Assembly (NCBI RefSeq): GCF_009729055.1
Contig: NZ_CP045484.1
Coordinates: forward strand, 806,001-870,000
Source: Sulfurisphaera ohwakuensis
Lineage (GTDB): Archaea > Thermoproteota > Thermoprotei_A > Sulfolobales > Sulfolobaceae
DNA: 64,000 nucleotides
Reading direction: 5' to 3'
The translations under genes and the position numbers were made by a program. Shown here piece by piece: positions 27,123 through 35,762 of this stretch (position 1 is its first letter; each line of letters begins with the position of its first letter). The notes below the pieces were generated by a model. That model had not been told where the DNA came from, did not search any database, and saw only the letters and a list, made by a program, of their open reading frames with translations.

Positions 27123-28314
27123 TTATTCTACTTTCCCTTGGTAATACAAGACTTTCAGTACTATCGATAAAGTTTTTAATTTACCACATAATTGATTAAA
27201 AAGTATGAAGAACGAGAAAGAACTAGAAGTTGCAAGGAGCGAATTCATCAAGGCATTCAACCACCTAGTTGGAATACTTAGAATGAAGGGACTCAAAAGA
27301 AAAGTAGCACTAGGCCTAACACTCATGACACTAATAGGAGGAAGAGCAAGCATAAGAAACACAGCAATAACATTCGGACTAAACTACGCAAACCTATTAG
27401 AAGCACTAGAACGCCTTGAAGAAGCATGGAACACTACCTTAATACACTAAGCAAAACAATAGTAGGACCCGTAGTGATTATAATAGACGACACATTCGAC
27501 CACAAACCATACTCAAGAATAGAAGAAATAGCAAGCAAATACGGGAACTACATCTTCTACTACTCCACACACAAGAAATTCGAACCAGGAATACAAGTCC
27601 TCACAATAGCCTTATACGACTTAGCCACGGGAAAAAACTACTTAGTCGGCGCTTTCCCATACGCAACAAGAAAAATGTGGGAAAGCGGAATAATAAACGA
27701 GTTCAAGACAAAGATAGAGATGGCTGCAGAAATAATTGAGATACTCAAGAGTAAATTCACCATAGCTAGGGTTGTGTTTGATTCTTGGTATTGGTCTGAG
27801 AAGTTGGTGAGGGGTTGTGTTGTTTCTGAGTTGAGGTCTAATGGGAGGCTCTTAAGGGTTAGGTGTTTGGAGGGAGGGGGGACGTTGGATGTGGAGGGGC
27901 ACATCCACGTCCGAGATCTCCCTCCCGGCTCTTACTTGGCTGACCTAACCCTTGAGAGTCGAGTTATTACTATAAAGTTGCTAATACTGGTATATAAATC
28001 TAATAGGTTAAACTTGTACTCTACTGATCTTAGCTTGAGTGATGAGGAGATAGAGAGGACTTGGAGGATTAGGTGGGAGATAGAGAAGTTTCACAAGGAT
28101 ATTAAGGCTCTTGGTATGCAAGATTCCTCTTTCTTAAAGAGGAAGAGGTTTCAAGGTTACTTGCTTCTCTTCGTGATGGTTGTTAACACGGTTAGAGATT
28201 TGATTAGCTCCCTTAACTTGAGGAGTGTGGAGGAGTTTCTCCGGTTCGTTGAAAATCGTTTAGGGGGTGCTCTAGGCTTGATGAAAACTTTTAAGTTACG
28301 TTAAAGTAGAATAA
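27123..28314 (+). mobile_element. IS701/ISC1217-like insertion sequence
   Basis: Perfect 12-bp terminal inverted repeats TTATTCTACTTT (27123-27134) and AAAGTAGAATAA (28303-28314) enclose the two-part transposase gene. The size, 1192 bp, suits this group. No clear target duplication was found beside the ends. Confidence 0.7.
27205..28304 (+). pseudogene. IS701-like transposase in two overlapping frames
   Basis: The first frame (27205-27450, 81 aa) holds the N-terminal helical part; the second (27426-28304, 292 aa) holds the DDE core: IIIDDTFDHKPYS (Asp), VVFDSWYWS (Asp) and RWEIEKFHKDIKALG (Glu). The second frame is -1 relative to the first and they overlap by 25 bp near an A/C-rich stretch. 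Either the gene carries a frameshift, or it uses a programmed -1 shift as some IS do. A related C-terminal fragment (ENRWDVEVLIRELKALG) lies at 47085-47450. Confidence 0.7.
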
Positions 28315-28636
28315 CTGCTAGTATTTTCTTGATTGGAAGCCTTATGCTATTGACAAGGATATGGTTGAGGTTTTTGTTTACGTTATTGGAATAATTTATA
28401 ATTCTTGATTTATACTTCAGTTTTGCAAAAGGTTCCACAAGAGGAATTTATCAAACTCTCTAGTTAACCCAGGACTAGGGTTAACTAGGGTAGTTTGGGG
28501 TATGTTTAAAATTCAATTTTTCTTTGTAATCACTTATTTTATATTACAATAAAACATAAATCTCCCCCTATATTGAAAGGTAAAACTGTATTTAACTCAT
28601 AAAATATCATAATAAGGTATTTCTATCACATTATAT
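28315..28636. other. AT-rich intergenic region
   Basis: 322 bases between the IS and the minus-strand peptide module. It includes a local near-palindromic segment around 28465-28500 (AACCCAGGACTAGGGTT), possibly a terminator; nothing else was seen. Confidence 0.35.
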
Positions 28637-28879
28637 TTATTGAATTTTTTGCACTGAGGACATTCTCTTGAGTGCCTCATTATATATTCTTGTTAACGTC
28701 TCCTTAAATCTTCTCCACATCTCATTATTTCGCATAATATCATTTAATGCTATTAAAATACCCTTATATAATCCTAGAAATCTTATATTTATTTTCAATG
28801 GAGAAAATATTGAAATAGTTAGTGAAATTAAAAACGTTAAGTAGCTGATAATGAAAAATTTTCTCAAGATACTATTCAA
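28637..28879 (-). CDS. Small protein at end of peptide module 1
   Basis: 80 residues: one N-terminal hydrophobic segment (8-26), then a basic, amphipathic C-terminal half (MWRRFKETLTRIYNEALKRM). Its start overlaps the stop of the upstream membrane-protein gene by eight bases. It is too short for recognition; the tight overlap makes it a likely third gene of the module, perhaps an immunity or accessory protein. Confidence 0.5.
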   Translation of the reverse strand: MNSILRKFFIISYLTFLISLTISIFSPLKINIRFLGLYKGILIALNDIMRNNEMWRRFKETLTRIYNEALKRMSSVQKIQ

Positions 28880-29921
28880 TTATACCACCCACCATTATGA
28901 GTAATAAATTTGAAAGCATAATCACAATAAGTATAATAATGTATGACAGATAAGCTTTGCCTAAATTTTTCTTTAATAATAATGGAGAAACAATATAGGC
29001 TAATAAAACTGACATTAAAGATATCGGAATTGTTATTACATTAAACAAAAGCGTAATTGGAGAGATTAAATATACAATGTTTATTATTATAAGAAACACA
29101 AGTATGGACTTCAGAATATTCACATTCTCGAAACCAAAGCTGTGCATGATAATTGATGCAGAGTAAGTTATGACTAACATTATTATTAGGAATAGAAGAA
29201 TTTTACTTAATAATACCATTAAAACTAACCTGTCTATGACTATACCTTGAAATATTAAGTAAAAAATGTAAAAATCACTAAAATTAACTGTAAATAGGAC
29301 TATAAAGGGAAACATAAGTCGAGTTATATAACTTCCACTGGATTCATCCTCCTTAATACTTTGAAATAAGCTCATGGGTAAGGAATTTATAAAATAAGAG
29401 GGTATAAAACCAAGAAAAGCTAAGGATAATGCAAAAATAATTAGAGTTGGTAGTATCCCTAATTTATGGTCTAATTGAATTACCCAATCTAAAAATCCCT
29501 TCGCTGTACTAGGATTTATATATATAATATGGTATACAAAGTCAAACATGGATAATAATACATTAAATAAAGAAATAATTATTAGATTTTCTAAAGTGCG
29601 TGACAGAAAATCTTGCATTTCGTTACCAGCTCTAATTAAATTTTTAAATATATTATCAGTAAGAGGTAATATTATTATTGATACTATATATGTAATTATG
29701 ATTAAATACAACATTATAACTTCATTAACATTCATAGATAATATAAGAAGTAATATCCAATTAATTATCAGGATAAGTAATGATTTCAATTCTAATATTG
29801 GATTCTTCTTCAGATAAAAGATTTCTGATTGCTTGCGATAAGATTGTATTCTATGTATTAAATAAATTATAAAAAATATTAAGTTAAATAAATCTAAGAA
29901 AAAGGGTTGACTTAAATTCAT
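28872..29921 (-). CDS. Polytopic membrane protein of peptide module 1
   Basis: 349 residues with about nine or ten transmembrane helices and short loops; Leu and Ile make up much of the sequence. It has no HExxH or ATPase motif. It starts 30 bp after the small hydrophobic precursor gene, the same order as in the modules at 31.5, 35.7 and 36.3 kb (small peptide, then large membrane protein). Likely role: export, maturation or immunity for that peptide (inference). Confidence 0.55.
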   Translation of the reverse strand: MNLSQPFFLDLFNLIFFIIYLIHRIQSYRKQSEIFYLKKNPILELKSLLILIINWILLLILSMNVNEVIMLYLIIITYIVSIIILPLTDNIFKNLIRAGNEMQDFLSRTLENLIIISLFNVLLSMFDFVYHIIYINPSTAKGFLDWVIQLDHKLGILPTLIIFALSLAFLGFIPSYFINSLPMSLFQSIKEDESSGSYITRLMFPFIVLFTVNFSDFYIFYLIFQGIVIDRLVLMVLLSKILLFLIIMLVITYSASIIMHSFGFENVNILKSILVFLIIINIVYLISPITLLFNVITIPISLMSVLLAYIVSPLLLKKNLGKAYLSYIIILIVIMLSNLLLIMVGGIIE

Positions 29922-29951
29922 AATAGGTCACTTACATGTCTTATAGATAAC

Positions 29952-30320
29952 TTACATACCTACTATAATTGCTGTTACACCTATTGCAGTAAATGGATCT
30001 GCTAAGGCCAATAAATATATAAATGTTCCGATATCGCCTCCAGACATTACAAGAGCCATTTGAACTATTGGATTATTCATAGCTAGTTGATATAGGCCAA
30101 ACATATCTGAAATAGCCGCAATACCGTTTTGAACAGCACCGCCAATATTTCCACACATAGCATCCGATGCTGCAAAATATGCTGCAATAGCATGCCCTTC
30201 TATTATACCACTCGAAACTATTCCCTCTAATGGAACTAGTAGCATTACAAACATTAAAACACCTATAGCTTTTAGCATTGGAACTATAGTTCTCCTCTTT
30301 ATAGTTATCTGTTGCGACAT
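29952..30320 (-). CDS. Small hydrophobic precursor-like protein, module 1
   Basis: 122 residues. A basic N-terminus (TIKRRTIVPMLKAI) leads into a hydrophobic leader with a central proline (GVLMFVMLLVPLEGIVSSGI). A Gly/Ala-rich central part with two cysteines nowhere paired by motif (one Cys, DAMCGNIGG) follows, and the C-terminus is YLLALADPFTAIGVTAIIVGM. The P-x-x-x-I leader pattern and the C-terminal xDPxxAxxx hydrophobic end recur in the precursors of the cassette pair at 31524 and 35762. Such leader plus hydrophobic core peptides resemble bacteriocin precursors. No database family recognised. Confidence 0.6.
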   Translation of the reverse strand: MSQQITIKRRTIVPMLKAIGVLMFVMLLVPLEGIVSSGIIEGHAIAAYFAASDAMCGNIGGAVQNGIAAISDMFGLYQLAMNNPIVQMALVMSGGDIGTFIYLLALADPFTAIGVTAIIVGM

Positions 30321-30481
30321 TACACCACTATAATATTAATCAATTATAGCTTTTTATTTTTTTCTTTAATAATATTCAGTCAATTTGTAGTCTCTTATGG
30401 GAGGATTACTCGGTTTTTACACTTTCATAAAAAGGTATTTGATTTTGAAAAAGAATATAAATGATTTGACTATATTCATAT

Positions 30482-31102
30482 ATGATTATGCGAATAAGAT
30501 TTAGGAAGATTAATTACACTACAACTTATATCTTAAGCACAATTGAATCCTTTCTTTTCTCCATCTTCTTAACTGCATTAATTCTAATATTAATTATTAG
30601 GGAGATCAACTTAATCACGATTTTCACTATCTCATTACTTCTCGCAATAGGAAGTTATATTGACATTCTTATTTACGATAGAGTTTATTTTAACCTCTCT
30701 GGGTTCTTTTTTCCTCTTTCTTTGACTATCTTCTTACTTATTATAATTTACAAGGAGTTATTGCAAATTTATTATGATTTATTCCTACTTCTTTTTTCCT
30801 CCTTATTATTCTTTATCGAGAATAGGTTATATTTTAAGAATAGTATAGGTTACTCGATAAAATACTCAATACTAATTTCAATGTTTTCCGGTCTAGTTAA
30901 TTTTTTAATATTTAATAAATTTTCTTATTATTTTGCTTTTATAAGTACTTTTATTCCAACTTTACTTCTTGATTTTAAATTAAGTATAAGATGTAACCGT
31001 GAGGGAATCATAGGAGGTTTAGGAGTAAGAGACTTATTAGTTTTGATGCCAATTGTAGCCATGTTGATGGCGTTCTTGCTTGATATAATGTTACCTAAAT
31101 AA
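30482..31102 (+). CDS. Polytopic membrane protein, DUF1614-like
   Basis: 206 residues, six or seven helices. The C-terminal CNREGIIGGLGVRDLLVLMPIVAM is reminiscent of the DUF1614 membrane family, where a GGxGxxDxhhLxxI motif ends the protein, and it resembles LVIIGGLSGFDGLYVIPFM in the gene at 33395. The two may be paralogues. It is divergent from module 1 and upstream of cassette A. Function unknown. Confidence 0.5.
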   Translation: MIMRIRFRKINYTTTYILSTIESFLFSIFLTALILILIIREINLITIFTISLLLAIGSYIDILIYDRVYFNLSGFFFPLSLTIFLLIIIYKELLQIYYDLFLLLFSSLLFFIENRLYFKNSIGYSIKYSILISMFSGLVNFLIFNKFSYYFAFISTFIPTLLLDFKLSIRCNREGIIGGLGVRDLLVLMPIVAMLMAFLLDIMLPK

Positions 31103-31342
31103 CCTCAGTACTATTGAAGAAATGTAAAGCGTGAATATCTTTATTAACTCAACATAGATAAAGCCTCTTATTTTCTTACTGTTAATTTATTATTTACACT
31201 TTCTAATACTTTAAAAGATAAGGTCCTCTGCTTGACATAGGAAAGGTGTCTTGTGTAATTTAAGAGACATTCTTGTACTTTAACTACATTTTTATATATA
31301 TGTAAGTAGATTAACGCTGATACTTTATCTACATCTACAATG
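31103..31342. other. AT-rich intergenic region before cassette A
   Basis: 240 bases without a gene, lying between the DUF1614-like gene and the outer inverted repeat. Nothing is recognisable. Confidence 0.35.
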
Positions 31343-31660
31343 TTTAATTTTAAGCTTTACTATGCAAACTGTTTAAAAAGATTTGCTAATTAAAAGAATA
31401 GTTAGCATATGTTATGTTTATGTATTGTTTTTTAAATAAAGGAGAAAGGTCTTAAATTATGAAAATTTTTTAAAGAAAGAAATAAGTCATAGCATATTAA
31501 AATGTAACATAGAATAAAGAATTATGATAACAACTGTAGTTCGAAGTGAAGAAACAGAAATAGACATTAAGAAAGCTATAAAAACGAGCCTACTAATGAC
31601 ATTTTTCCTAGTAGCAATCCCAATAAACAGTATTATGCTAACACAAGCAATACTAGCTTA
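31343..31660 (+). repeat. Outer inverted repeat IR1, left copy
   Basis: 318 bp repeated in inverted orientation at 35626-35943 without any gap; by eye only two bases differ, both silent in the precursor gene. It spans 181 bp of upstream DNA including the promoter, plus the first 45 to 46 codons (leader) of the small precursor. Identity ends abruptly at AGCTTA inside the coding sequence. Confidence 0.92.
31493..31503 (+). promoter_or_regulatory. Promoter of cassette A inside IR1
   Basis: CATATTAAAAT lies about 26 bp upstream of the ATG at 31524, fitting a leaderless TATA promoter. Upstream, GCTAATTAAAAGAATAGTTAGC has complementary ends (GCTAA/TTAGC) and may be a regulator site. Both are repeated identically in front of cassette B. 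Confidence 0.5.
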
Positions 31661-31868
31661 CGGCTTTAATTCTCCGCTTTATACCGTGTTTACTAGTGGA
31701 TCTCCTTCATATTTCTTGTGTACTGCTCTTCCAATATTTCTAGACTGGGGTAGTGTACTATTATCAAATGGTGCATCGATATCAGAAGTGCTTTATGGAA
31801 TACTTATTGGTACAGCTATGTCAGATCCAGTGGTACTAGCAGTCCTTGGTGTTTTATTAACTGCGTAA
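31524..31868 (+). CDS. Small hydrophobic precursor-like protein, cassette A
   Basis: 114 residues. Residues 1-46 (leader: MITTVVRSEETEIDIKKAIK, then a hydrophobic run with proline, FFLVAIPINSIMLTQ) are identical to cassette B. After ...ILAY the sequence is completely different: a Ser/Gly/Leu-rich core with one Cys and a C-terminus GTAMSDPVVLAVLGVLLTA. The shared leader with a variable core, and the conserved DP-containing hydrophobic end, suggest a secreted peptide precursor of bacteriocin type. The large membrane protein gene follows 14 bp downstream. Intact. Confidence 0.65.
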   Translation: MITTVVRSEETEIDIKKAIKTSLLMTFFLVAIPINSIMLTQAILAYGFNSPLYTVFTSGSPSYFLCTALPIFLDWGSVLLSNGASISEVLYGILIGTAMSDPVVLAVLGVLLTA

Positions 31869-31882
31869 AAGGGGTTTAAATT

Positions 31883-32959
31883 ATGTTAAAGTTAAAGTCT
31901 TTTTTATTAAATTTCTTAAATTTTGAAGAAATAAATACTTGGGGATCAGTTACATTGTTTTTAGCAGCAGAATCTCCAGCATTAATTTCTCCTATCTATT
32001 ATATATATCTAGGAATTTTGTTAATCCCTATATTTTTTATAGTTTTTGGATATTTAATACCATTATTTCTTGTAAGGAGATTATATAAAGTTGAAGAAGA
32101 CGGTTTTACATACTATATTGGTGAGAGAAAATATATAGGAAGAAGACTAAGCTCAGATTCAGTAGTCATATACACTATTAAGCCTTTTGTTGTAGTTTCG
32201 GATGGAATATCTTATTCTAAGATAAGTGAGTTAAGATATAAAATAGAAAGTAAATTAATTCTTTATGAAAAATCTAGGCAATATATGATAAATATTTTAA
32301 TAGGATATATAATAGGTATTATATTTTATATGATTTCTAAGTTACCTAGGTCTTACTCTTTTATCATAGGTATGAGTGTCTTGTATATTTCTTTTATTGT
32401 AGGATTCATAGCAGCTATTGGTTATTATAAAATAAAATATGGAGTGGGAGGGAATTCTTTTATAGAGAGTTTTTTGAGACAAACTATATACTCAAGTAAT
32501 GTTAATGTAAGGGGTGTAGTTTATCTAATGCCCAATATCTTGATATTTTCTCTAGTAACATCATTACCGCTTGCTTTAATAAAACCAAGTCTTATCACCT
32601 CATTACTCTTTTTAGAGAAATTCGCAGTTGAGACTGCATTGCTTTCAATCATAACCTTTTTAACCTCTATACTTTTCACCTCTTTAGGACTCACTACTGA
32701 GGAGCTCTTAGCCTCATTTTCCCAATACATATTCTTTTCTACAATTCCCCAATTATTCCTATTTGGAGCTTTAGTCCATCCATCACTCCGATTCATATAC
32801 CTAGTACTATTGATAACGTTCACTCTACTAGCTTACATTGCTGCAATACTATCTACTAATAATAAGAGAAGAGCTATAATAGCTTGGTTGATTATAGCTC
32901 TCGTGACTATATTCTCATCTATACTTCTCTCATTAATTACTATATCATTTAAAATATAA
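31883..32959 (+). CDS. Polytopic membrane protein resembling an inactive M48 peptidase, cassette A
   Basis: 358 residues: two N-terminal helices, a cytoplasmic domain (about 70-135) and six or seven further helices. KPFVVVSDGISYSKISELRY aligns with the M48 pattern PFVVhSsGlh..h...EL, but where the peptidase has HExxH this protein has KIESKLILYEK, so zinc ligands are missing. Residues from the second third on are identical in cassette B in two blocks (131 and 557 bp), whereas the N-terminal 95 residues differ. Probable partner (maturation, immunity or export) of the precursor just upstream. Confidence 0.6.
   Translation: MLKLKSFLLNFLNFEEINTWGSVTLFLAAESPALISPIYYIYLGILLIPIFFIVFGYLIPLFLVRRLYKVEEDGFTYYIGERKYIGRRLSSDSVVIYTIKPFVVVSDGISYSKISELRYKIESKLILYEKSRQYMINILIGYIIGIIFYMISKLPRSYSFIIGMSVLYISFIVGFIAAIGYYKIKYGVGGNSFIESFLRQTIYSSNVNVRGVVYLMPNILIFSLVTSLPLALIKPSLITSLLFLEKFAVETALLSIITFLTSILFTSLGLTTEELLASFSQYIFFSTIPQLFLFGALVHPSLRFIYLVLLITFTLLAYIAAILSTNNKRRAIIAWLIIALVTIFSSILLSLITISFKI
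32166..32296 (+). repeat. Middle inverted block M, copy A
   Basis: 131 bp matching 34834-34964 in inverted orientation with about two differences seen. It encodes the M48-like signature region (YTIKPF to YMINIL). Flanking coding DNA on both sides is clearly diverged, so it is an island of identity. Confidence 0.85.
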
Positions 32960-32960
32960 A
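32404..32960 (+). repeat. Inner inverted repeat IR2, left copy
   Basis: 557 bp matching 34164-34720 in inverted orientation; every line compared by eye was identical. It covers the C-terminal 185 codons and the stop of the membrane protein, ending one base past the stop codon. Both ends of the match are abrupt. Confidence 0.92.
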
Positions 32961-32971
32961 GGTGATAAAAC

Positions 32972-33385
32972 ATGAATTTACAAAAAGGGGCTTATTATTT
33001 TATCGTTTTTATAGGATTTTTGGCCTCTATTCCTTTATCCATTCTCAACCCATTAAAGGTAAGCTCTCATTATCTACCATTATATTTAGTTGTTAATATT
33101 ATTATAGCTAATTTTATAGTCTTTACTTTTATCTATTTTATAATGAATAATATAAAATTACCCATTCTTTTAATTCCATGGTTATTTATTTCCTCTTTAA
33201 TAGAATTTTATATTGGTATGTCAGCTATTATGGAAAACTTATCTGTTGGATATTTTACAGTTTTATTAATATTTCTTGAGTTCTATGGAATGTTATATTT
33301 TGCCCAAAGGAAAAGCTTATATTTAGGAATAGTTTATATAGTAATTCTAGCTTTCATAGAAATTTTAGTTTATGATAAAATGTAG
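32972..33385 (+). CDS. Hydrophobic membrane protein in the invertible centre
   Basis: 137 residues, four or five helices, no motif. It begins 12 bp after the stop of the cassette A membrane protein, with a purine-rich AAAGGTGAT ahead of the ATG, so it is read in the cassette A operon. It lies inside the 1.2 kb segment bounded by the IR2 copies and would be handed to cassette B if that segment flipped. Confidence 0.5.
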   Translation: MNLQKGAYYFIVFIGFLASIPLSILNPLKVSSHYLPLYLVVNIIIANFIVFTFIYFIMNNIKLPILLIPWLFISSLIEFYIGMSAIMENLSVGYFTVLLIFLEFYGMLYFAQRKSLYLGIVYIVILAFIEILVYDKM

Positions 33386-33394
33386 GTGTAGAGT

Positions 33395-34066
33395 ATGAGA
33401 ATAAAAAGGTATGATAAAAATGAATTTTTATTTCTTGCGGTTCTAGCTTTAATCCCCTCGTTTCCTCTATTCGCAATTGTCAGTTTTCTTACTACTCATA
33501 GTATTAGTATATTGATTTTTCCGTTTAGCTATTTAAATGCATTTTTGGCAGGGTTTTATCTTAAGATAGATGATTTTCATGCGATAAATCTTTCTGTATT
33601 TACAGAGATAGGAATCTCCATGTTTTTTATATTGTTTTTTATATCCAAAGAAAATCTACTCTTGTTGCTAGTATCTATTATAGTAACTTTTGCTTTAGCG
33701 GGTAAACTAAGTAAAGTTACTAAAATTGGTGTAACCTCAAATATTGGTGTGATCTTCTATTTTTCATTGTTAAATCTATTCCTATTTAATAGTCAGATAT
33801 TAGTACAGAATACTTTTATTTCATCTTTTATAGGAATTCTTTTACAAGATATTTTAAAATCTAGAAAAATACATCCTGACATTAATAGTTTGCCTTTTAA
33901 GGTAAAGGAAAAATTAGTAATTATAGGAGGTCTTAGTGGATTTGACGGCCTATATGTTATACCCTTTATGAGTACTTTTATCAATTTCCTCATAACTTAC
34001 ATATTTAATTTCCATAATCCCTTCATGCTACAAAATTTGATTCAGAATACCTTTAAGTCATTTTAG
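33395..34066 (+). CDS. Membrane protein in the invertible centre, DUF1614-like
   Basis: 223 residues with six or seven helices and a C-terminal IIGGLSGFDGLYVIPFMSTF that resembles the end of the protein at 30482 (GGLGVRDLLVLMPIVAM). It follows the 137-residue gene by nine bases and is the last gene of the cassette A operon. Family suggestion is weak; function unknown. Confidence 0.5.
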   Translation: MRIKRYDKNEFLFLAVLALIPSFPLFAIVSFLTTHSISILIFPFSYLNAFLAGFYLKIDDFHAINLSVFTEIGISMFFILFFISKENLLLLLVSIIVTFALAGKLSKVTKIGVTSNIGVIFYFSLLNLFLFNSQILVQNTFISSFIGILLQDILKSRKIHPDINSLPFKVKEKLVIIGGLSGFDGLYVIPFMSTFINFLITYIFNFHNPFMLQNLIQNTFKSF

Positions 34067-34163
34067 TAGTTTTAAGGCTACAGATCCCAGAGTTTGCAAA
34101 TTAGGTTAAAGAGGCAAGAGCTCGTCGTTTGCGATAACTCCAAAATCGTTTTTACAAGAATAA

Positions 34164-34720
34164 TTTATATTTTAAATGATATAGTAATTAATGAGAGAAG
34201 TATAGATGAGAATATAGTCACGAGAGCTATAATCAACCAAGCTATTATAGCTCTTCTCTTATTATTAGTAGATAGTATTGCAGCAATGTAAGCTAGTAGA
34301 GTGAACGTTATCAATAGTACTAGGTATATGAATCGGAGTGATGGATGGACTAAAGCTCCAAATAGGAATAATTGGGGAATTGTAGAAAAGAATATGTATT
34401 GGGAAAATGAGGCTAAGAGCTCCTCAGTAGTGAGTCCTAAAGAGGTGAAAAGTATAGAGGTTAAAAAGGTTATGATTGAAAGCAATGCAGTCTCAACTGC
34501 GAATTTCTCTAAAAAGAGTAATGAGGTGATAAGACTTGGTTTTATTAAAGCAAGCGGTAATGATGTTACTAGAGAAAATATCAAGATATTGGGCATTAGA
34601 TAAACTACACCCCTTACATTAACATTACTTGAGTATATAGTTTGTCTCAAAAAACTCTCTATAAAAGAATTCCCTCCCACTCCATATTTTATTTTATAAT
34701 AACCAATAGCTGCTATGAAT
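34164..34720 (-). repeat. Inner inverted repeat IR2, right copy
   Basis: Inverted partner of 32404-32960 with the same length and no gap. An apparent 100-codon open frame on its plus strand is only the shadow of the membrane-protein gene; the same shadow is found on the minus strand of the left copy. Confidence 0.92.
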
Positions 34721-35316
34721 AACGCAATAAAAAGTAAGTATAAAAAGCTCATAAAAAGAATAAAAAACGTAGATGGAGAGATAAGTTTACTAAAAGTTGA
34801 ATATAATATAATTCCTATTAAGTAACCCGCTAGAATATTTATCATATATTGTCTAGATTTTTCATAAAGAATTAATTTACTTTCTATTTTATATCTTAAC
34901 TCACTTATCTTAGAATAAGATATTCCATCCGAAACTATAACAAAAGGCTTAATAGTGTATATGATTATTGCGTCCTTCTTTCTATTTCTTATATATTTTT
35001 TATCACAGATATAGTATGTAAAACTTCCTTCTTCAATCCTAGATAATTTTCTAGTGACAAAAAATGGAAATATATAACTATCGATTATAAAAAATATAAA
35101 TATAAGAATAATACTTTCATCTATTAAGATTTGATAAAACAAGCTTATACCAGCCCATGCTGCAAACTCTGCTATTAAAAACATAGTATATGATTCCCGA
35201 TTATCTATCTTTTTCCTTATAAAATATACTAAGAATGGATATATAGCATAGAAAATAAGCCCATATAATACAAGAAGCTGAATAAGCTGAAATTGACTTA
35301 CACTACTGAGAGACAT
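34165..35316 (-). CDS. Polytopic membrane protein resembling an inactive M48 peptidase, cassette B
   Basis: About 383 residues from ATG at 35316 (MSLSSVSQFQLIQLLVLYG). The C-terminal 185 codons are identical to cassette A, as is the M48-like block KPFVIVSDGISYSKISELRY with no HExxH. The N-terminal part differs. A better-placed start, ATG at 35345 (MVKL, as in cassette A's MLKL), is out of frame by one base at a seven-T tract. With eight Ts it would read straight through, so the gene is probably frameshifted or switched off. Longer upstream reading to 35427 is only a shadow of the precursor's end. Confidence 0.55.
   Translation of the reverse strand: MSLSSVSQFQLIQLLVLYGLIFYAIYPFLVYFIRKKIDNRESYTMFLIAEFAAWAGISLFYQILIDESIILIFIFFIIDSYIFPFFVTRKLSRIEEGSFTYYICDKKYIRNRKKDAIIIYTIKPFVIVSDGISYSKISELRYKIESKLILYEKSRQYMINILAGYLIGIILYSTFSKLISPSTFFILFMSFLYLLFIALFIAAIGYYKIKYGVGGNSFIESFLRQTIYSSNVNVRGVVYLMPNILIFSLVTSLPLALIKPSLITSLLFLEKFAVETALLSIITFLTSILFTSLGLTTEELLASFSQYIFFSTIPQLFLFGALVHPSLRFIYLVLLITFTLLAYIAAILSTNNKRRAIIAWLIIALVTIFSSILLSLITISFKI
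34834..34964 (-). repeat. Middle inverted block M, copy B
   Basis: Inverted partner of 32166-32296, same length; see there. Confidence 0.85.
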
Positions 35317-35357
35317 ATATAAGTAAAAAAACCTAGCTTTACCATAAATAATACCCT

Positions 35358-35762
35358 TTATGCAGTAGCTAATAAACCAAGGAAAGCAGCTGCTGTATAA
35401 GGATCTACCCATATCGCTATTCCTCATAATAAACTCACTGGATCACCAGAAATGTAAAATGACATCAAACCATATCCTAACCCGGCCAGTAGCTGTGAAA
35501 AGAATTCAGGTCCATAATCTTGTATTCCAGTAGATAAAGCATCTGTTATACCACTAACCTGAAGAAATGTGGCATATCCAAACGCTGCAGCAGGTCCATA
35601 ATTGCTGTATATATAATATCCAACATAAGCTAGTATTGCTTGTGTTAGCATAATACTGTTTATTGGGATTGCTACTAAGAAAAATGTCATTAGTAGGCTC
35701 GTTTTTATAGCTTTCTTAATATCTATTTCTGTTTCTTCACTTCGAACTACAGTTGTTATCAT
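35358..35762 (-). pseudogene. Small precursor-like gene of cassette B with in-frame TGA
   Basis: Codons 1-46 equal cassette A; then a different core (VGYYIYSNYGPAAAFGYATF and on) runs to TGA at 35424-35426. Beyond the TGA the same frame continues for 21 codons, GIAIWVDPYTAAAFLGLLATA, and stops at 35358-35360. That tail is homologous to cassette A's end (xDPxxxAxLGxLxTA), so the TGA is a nonsense mutation and the intact protein would have about 134 residues. Sulfolobales are not known to use TGA for selenocysteine. Cassette B therefore seems silent. Confidence 0.75.

Noticed and set aside
34301-34603. A 100-codon open frame, present identically on the opposite strand at 32521-32823
   Set aside because: It is the antisense shadow of the IR2 portion of the cassette membrane proteins; it is duplicated only because IR2 is duplicated.
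35358-35426. TGA read as selenocysteine in the cassette B precursor
   Set aside because: Selenocysteine is not known in Sulfolobales and no SECIS-like structure was seen; cassette A has no Sec or Cys at this position. A nonsense mutation is simpler.
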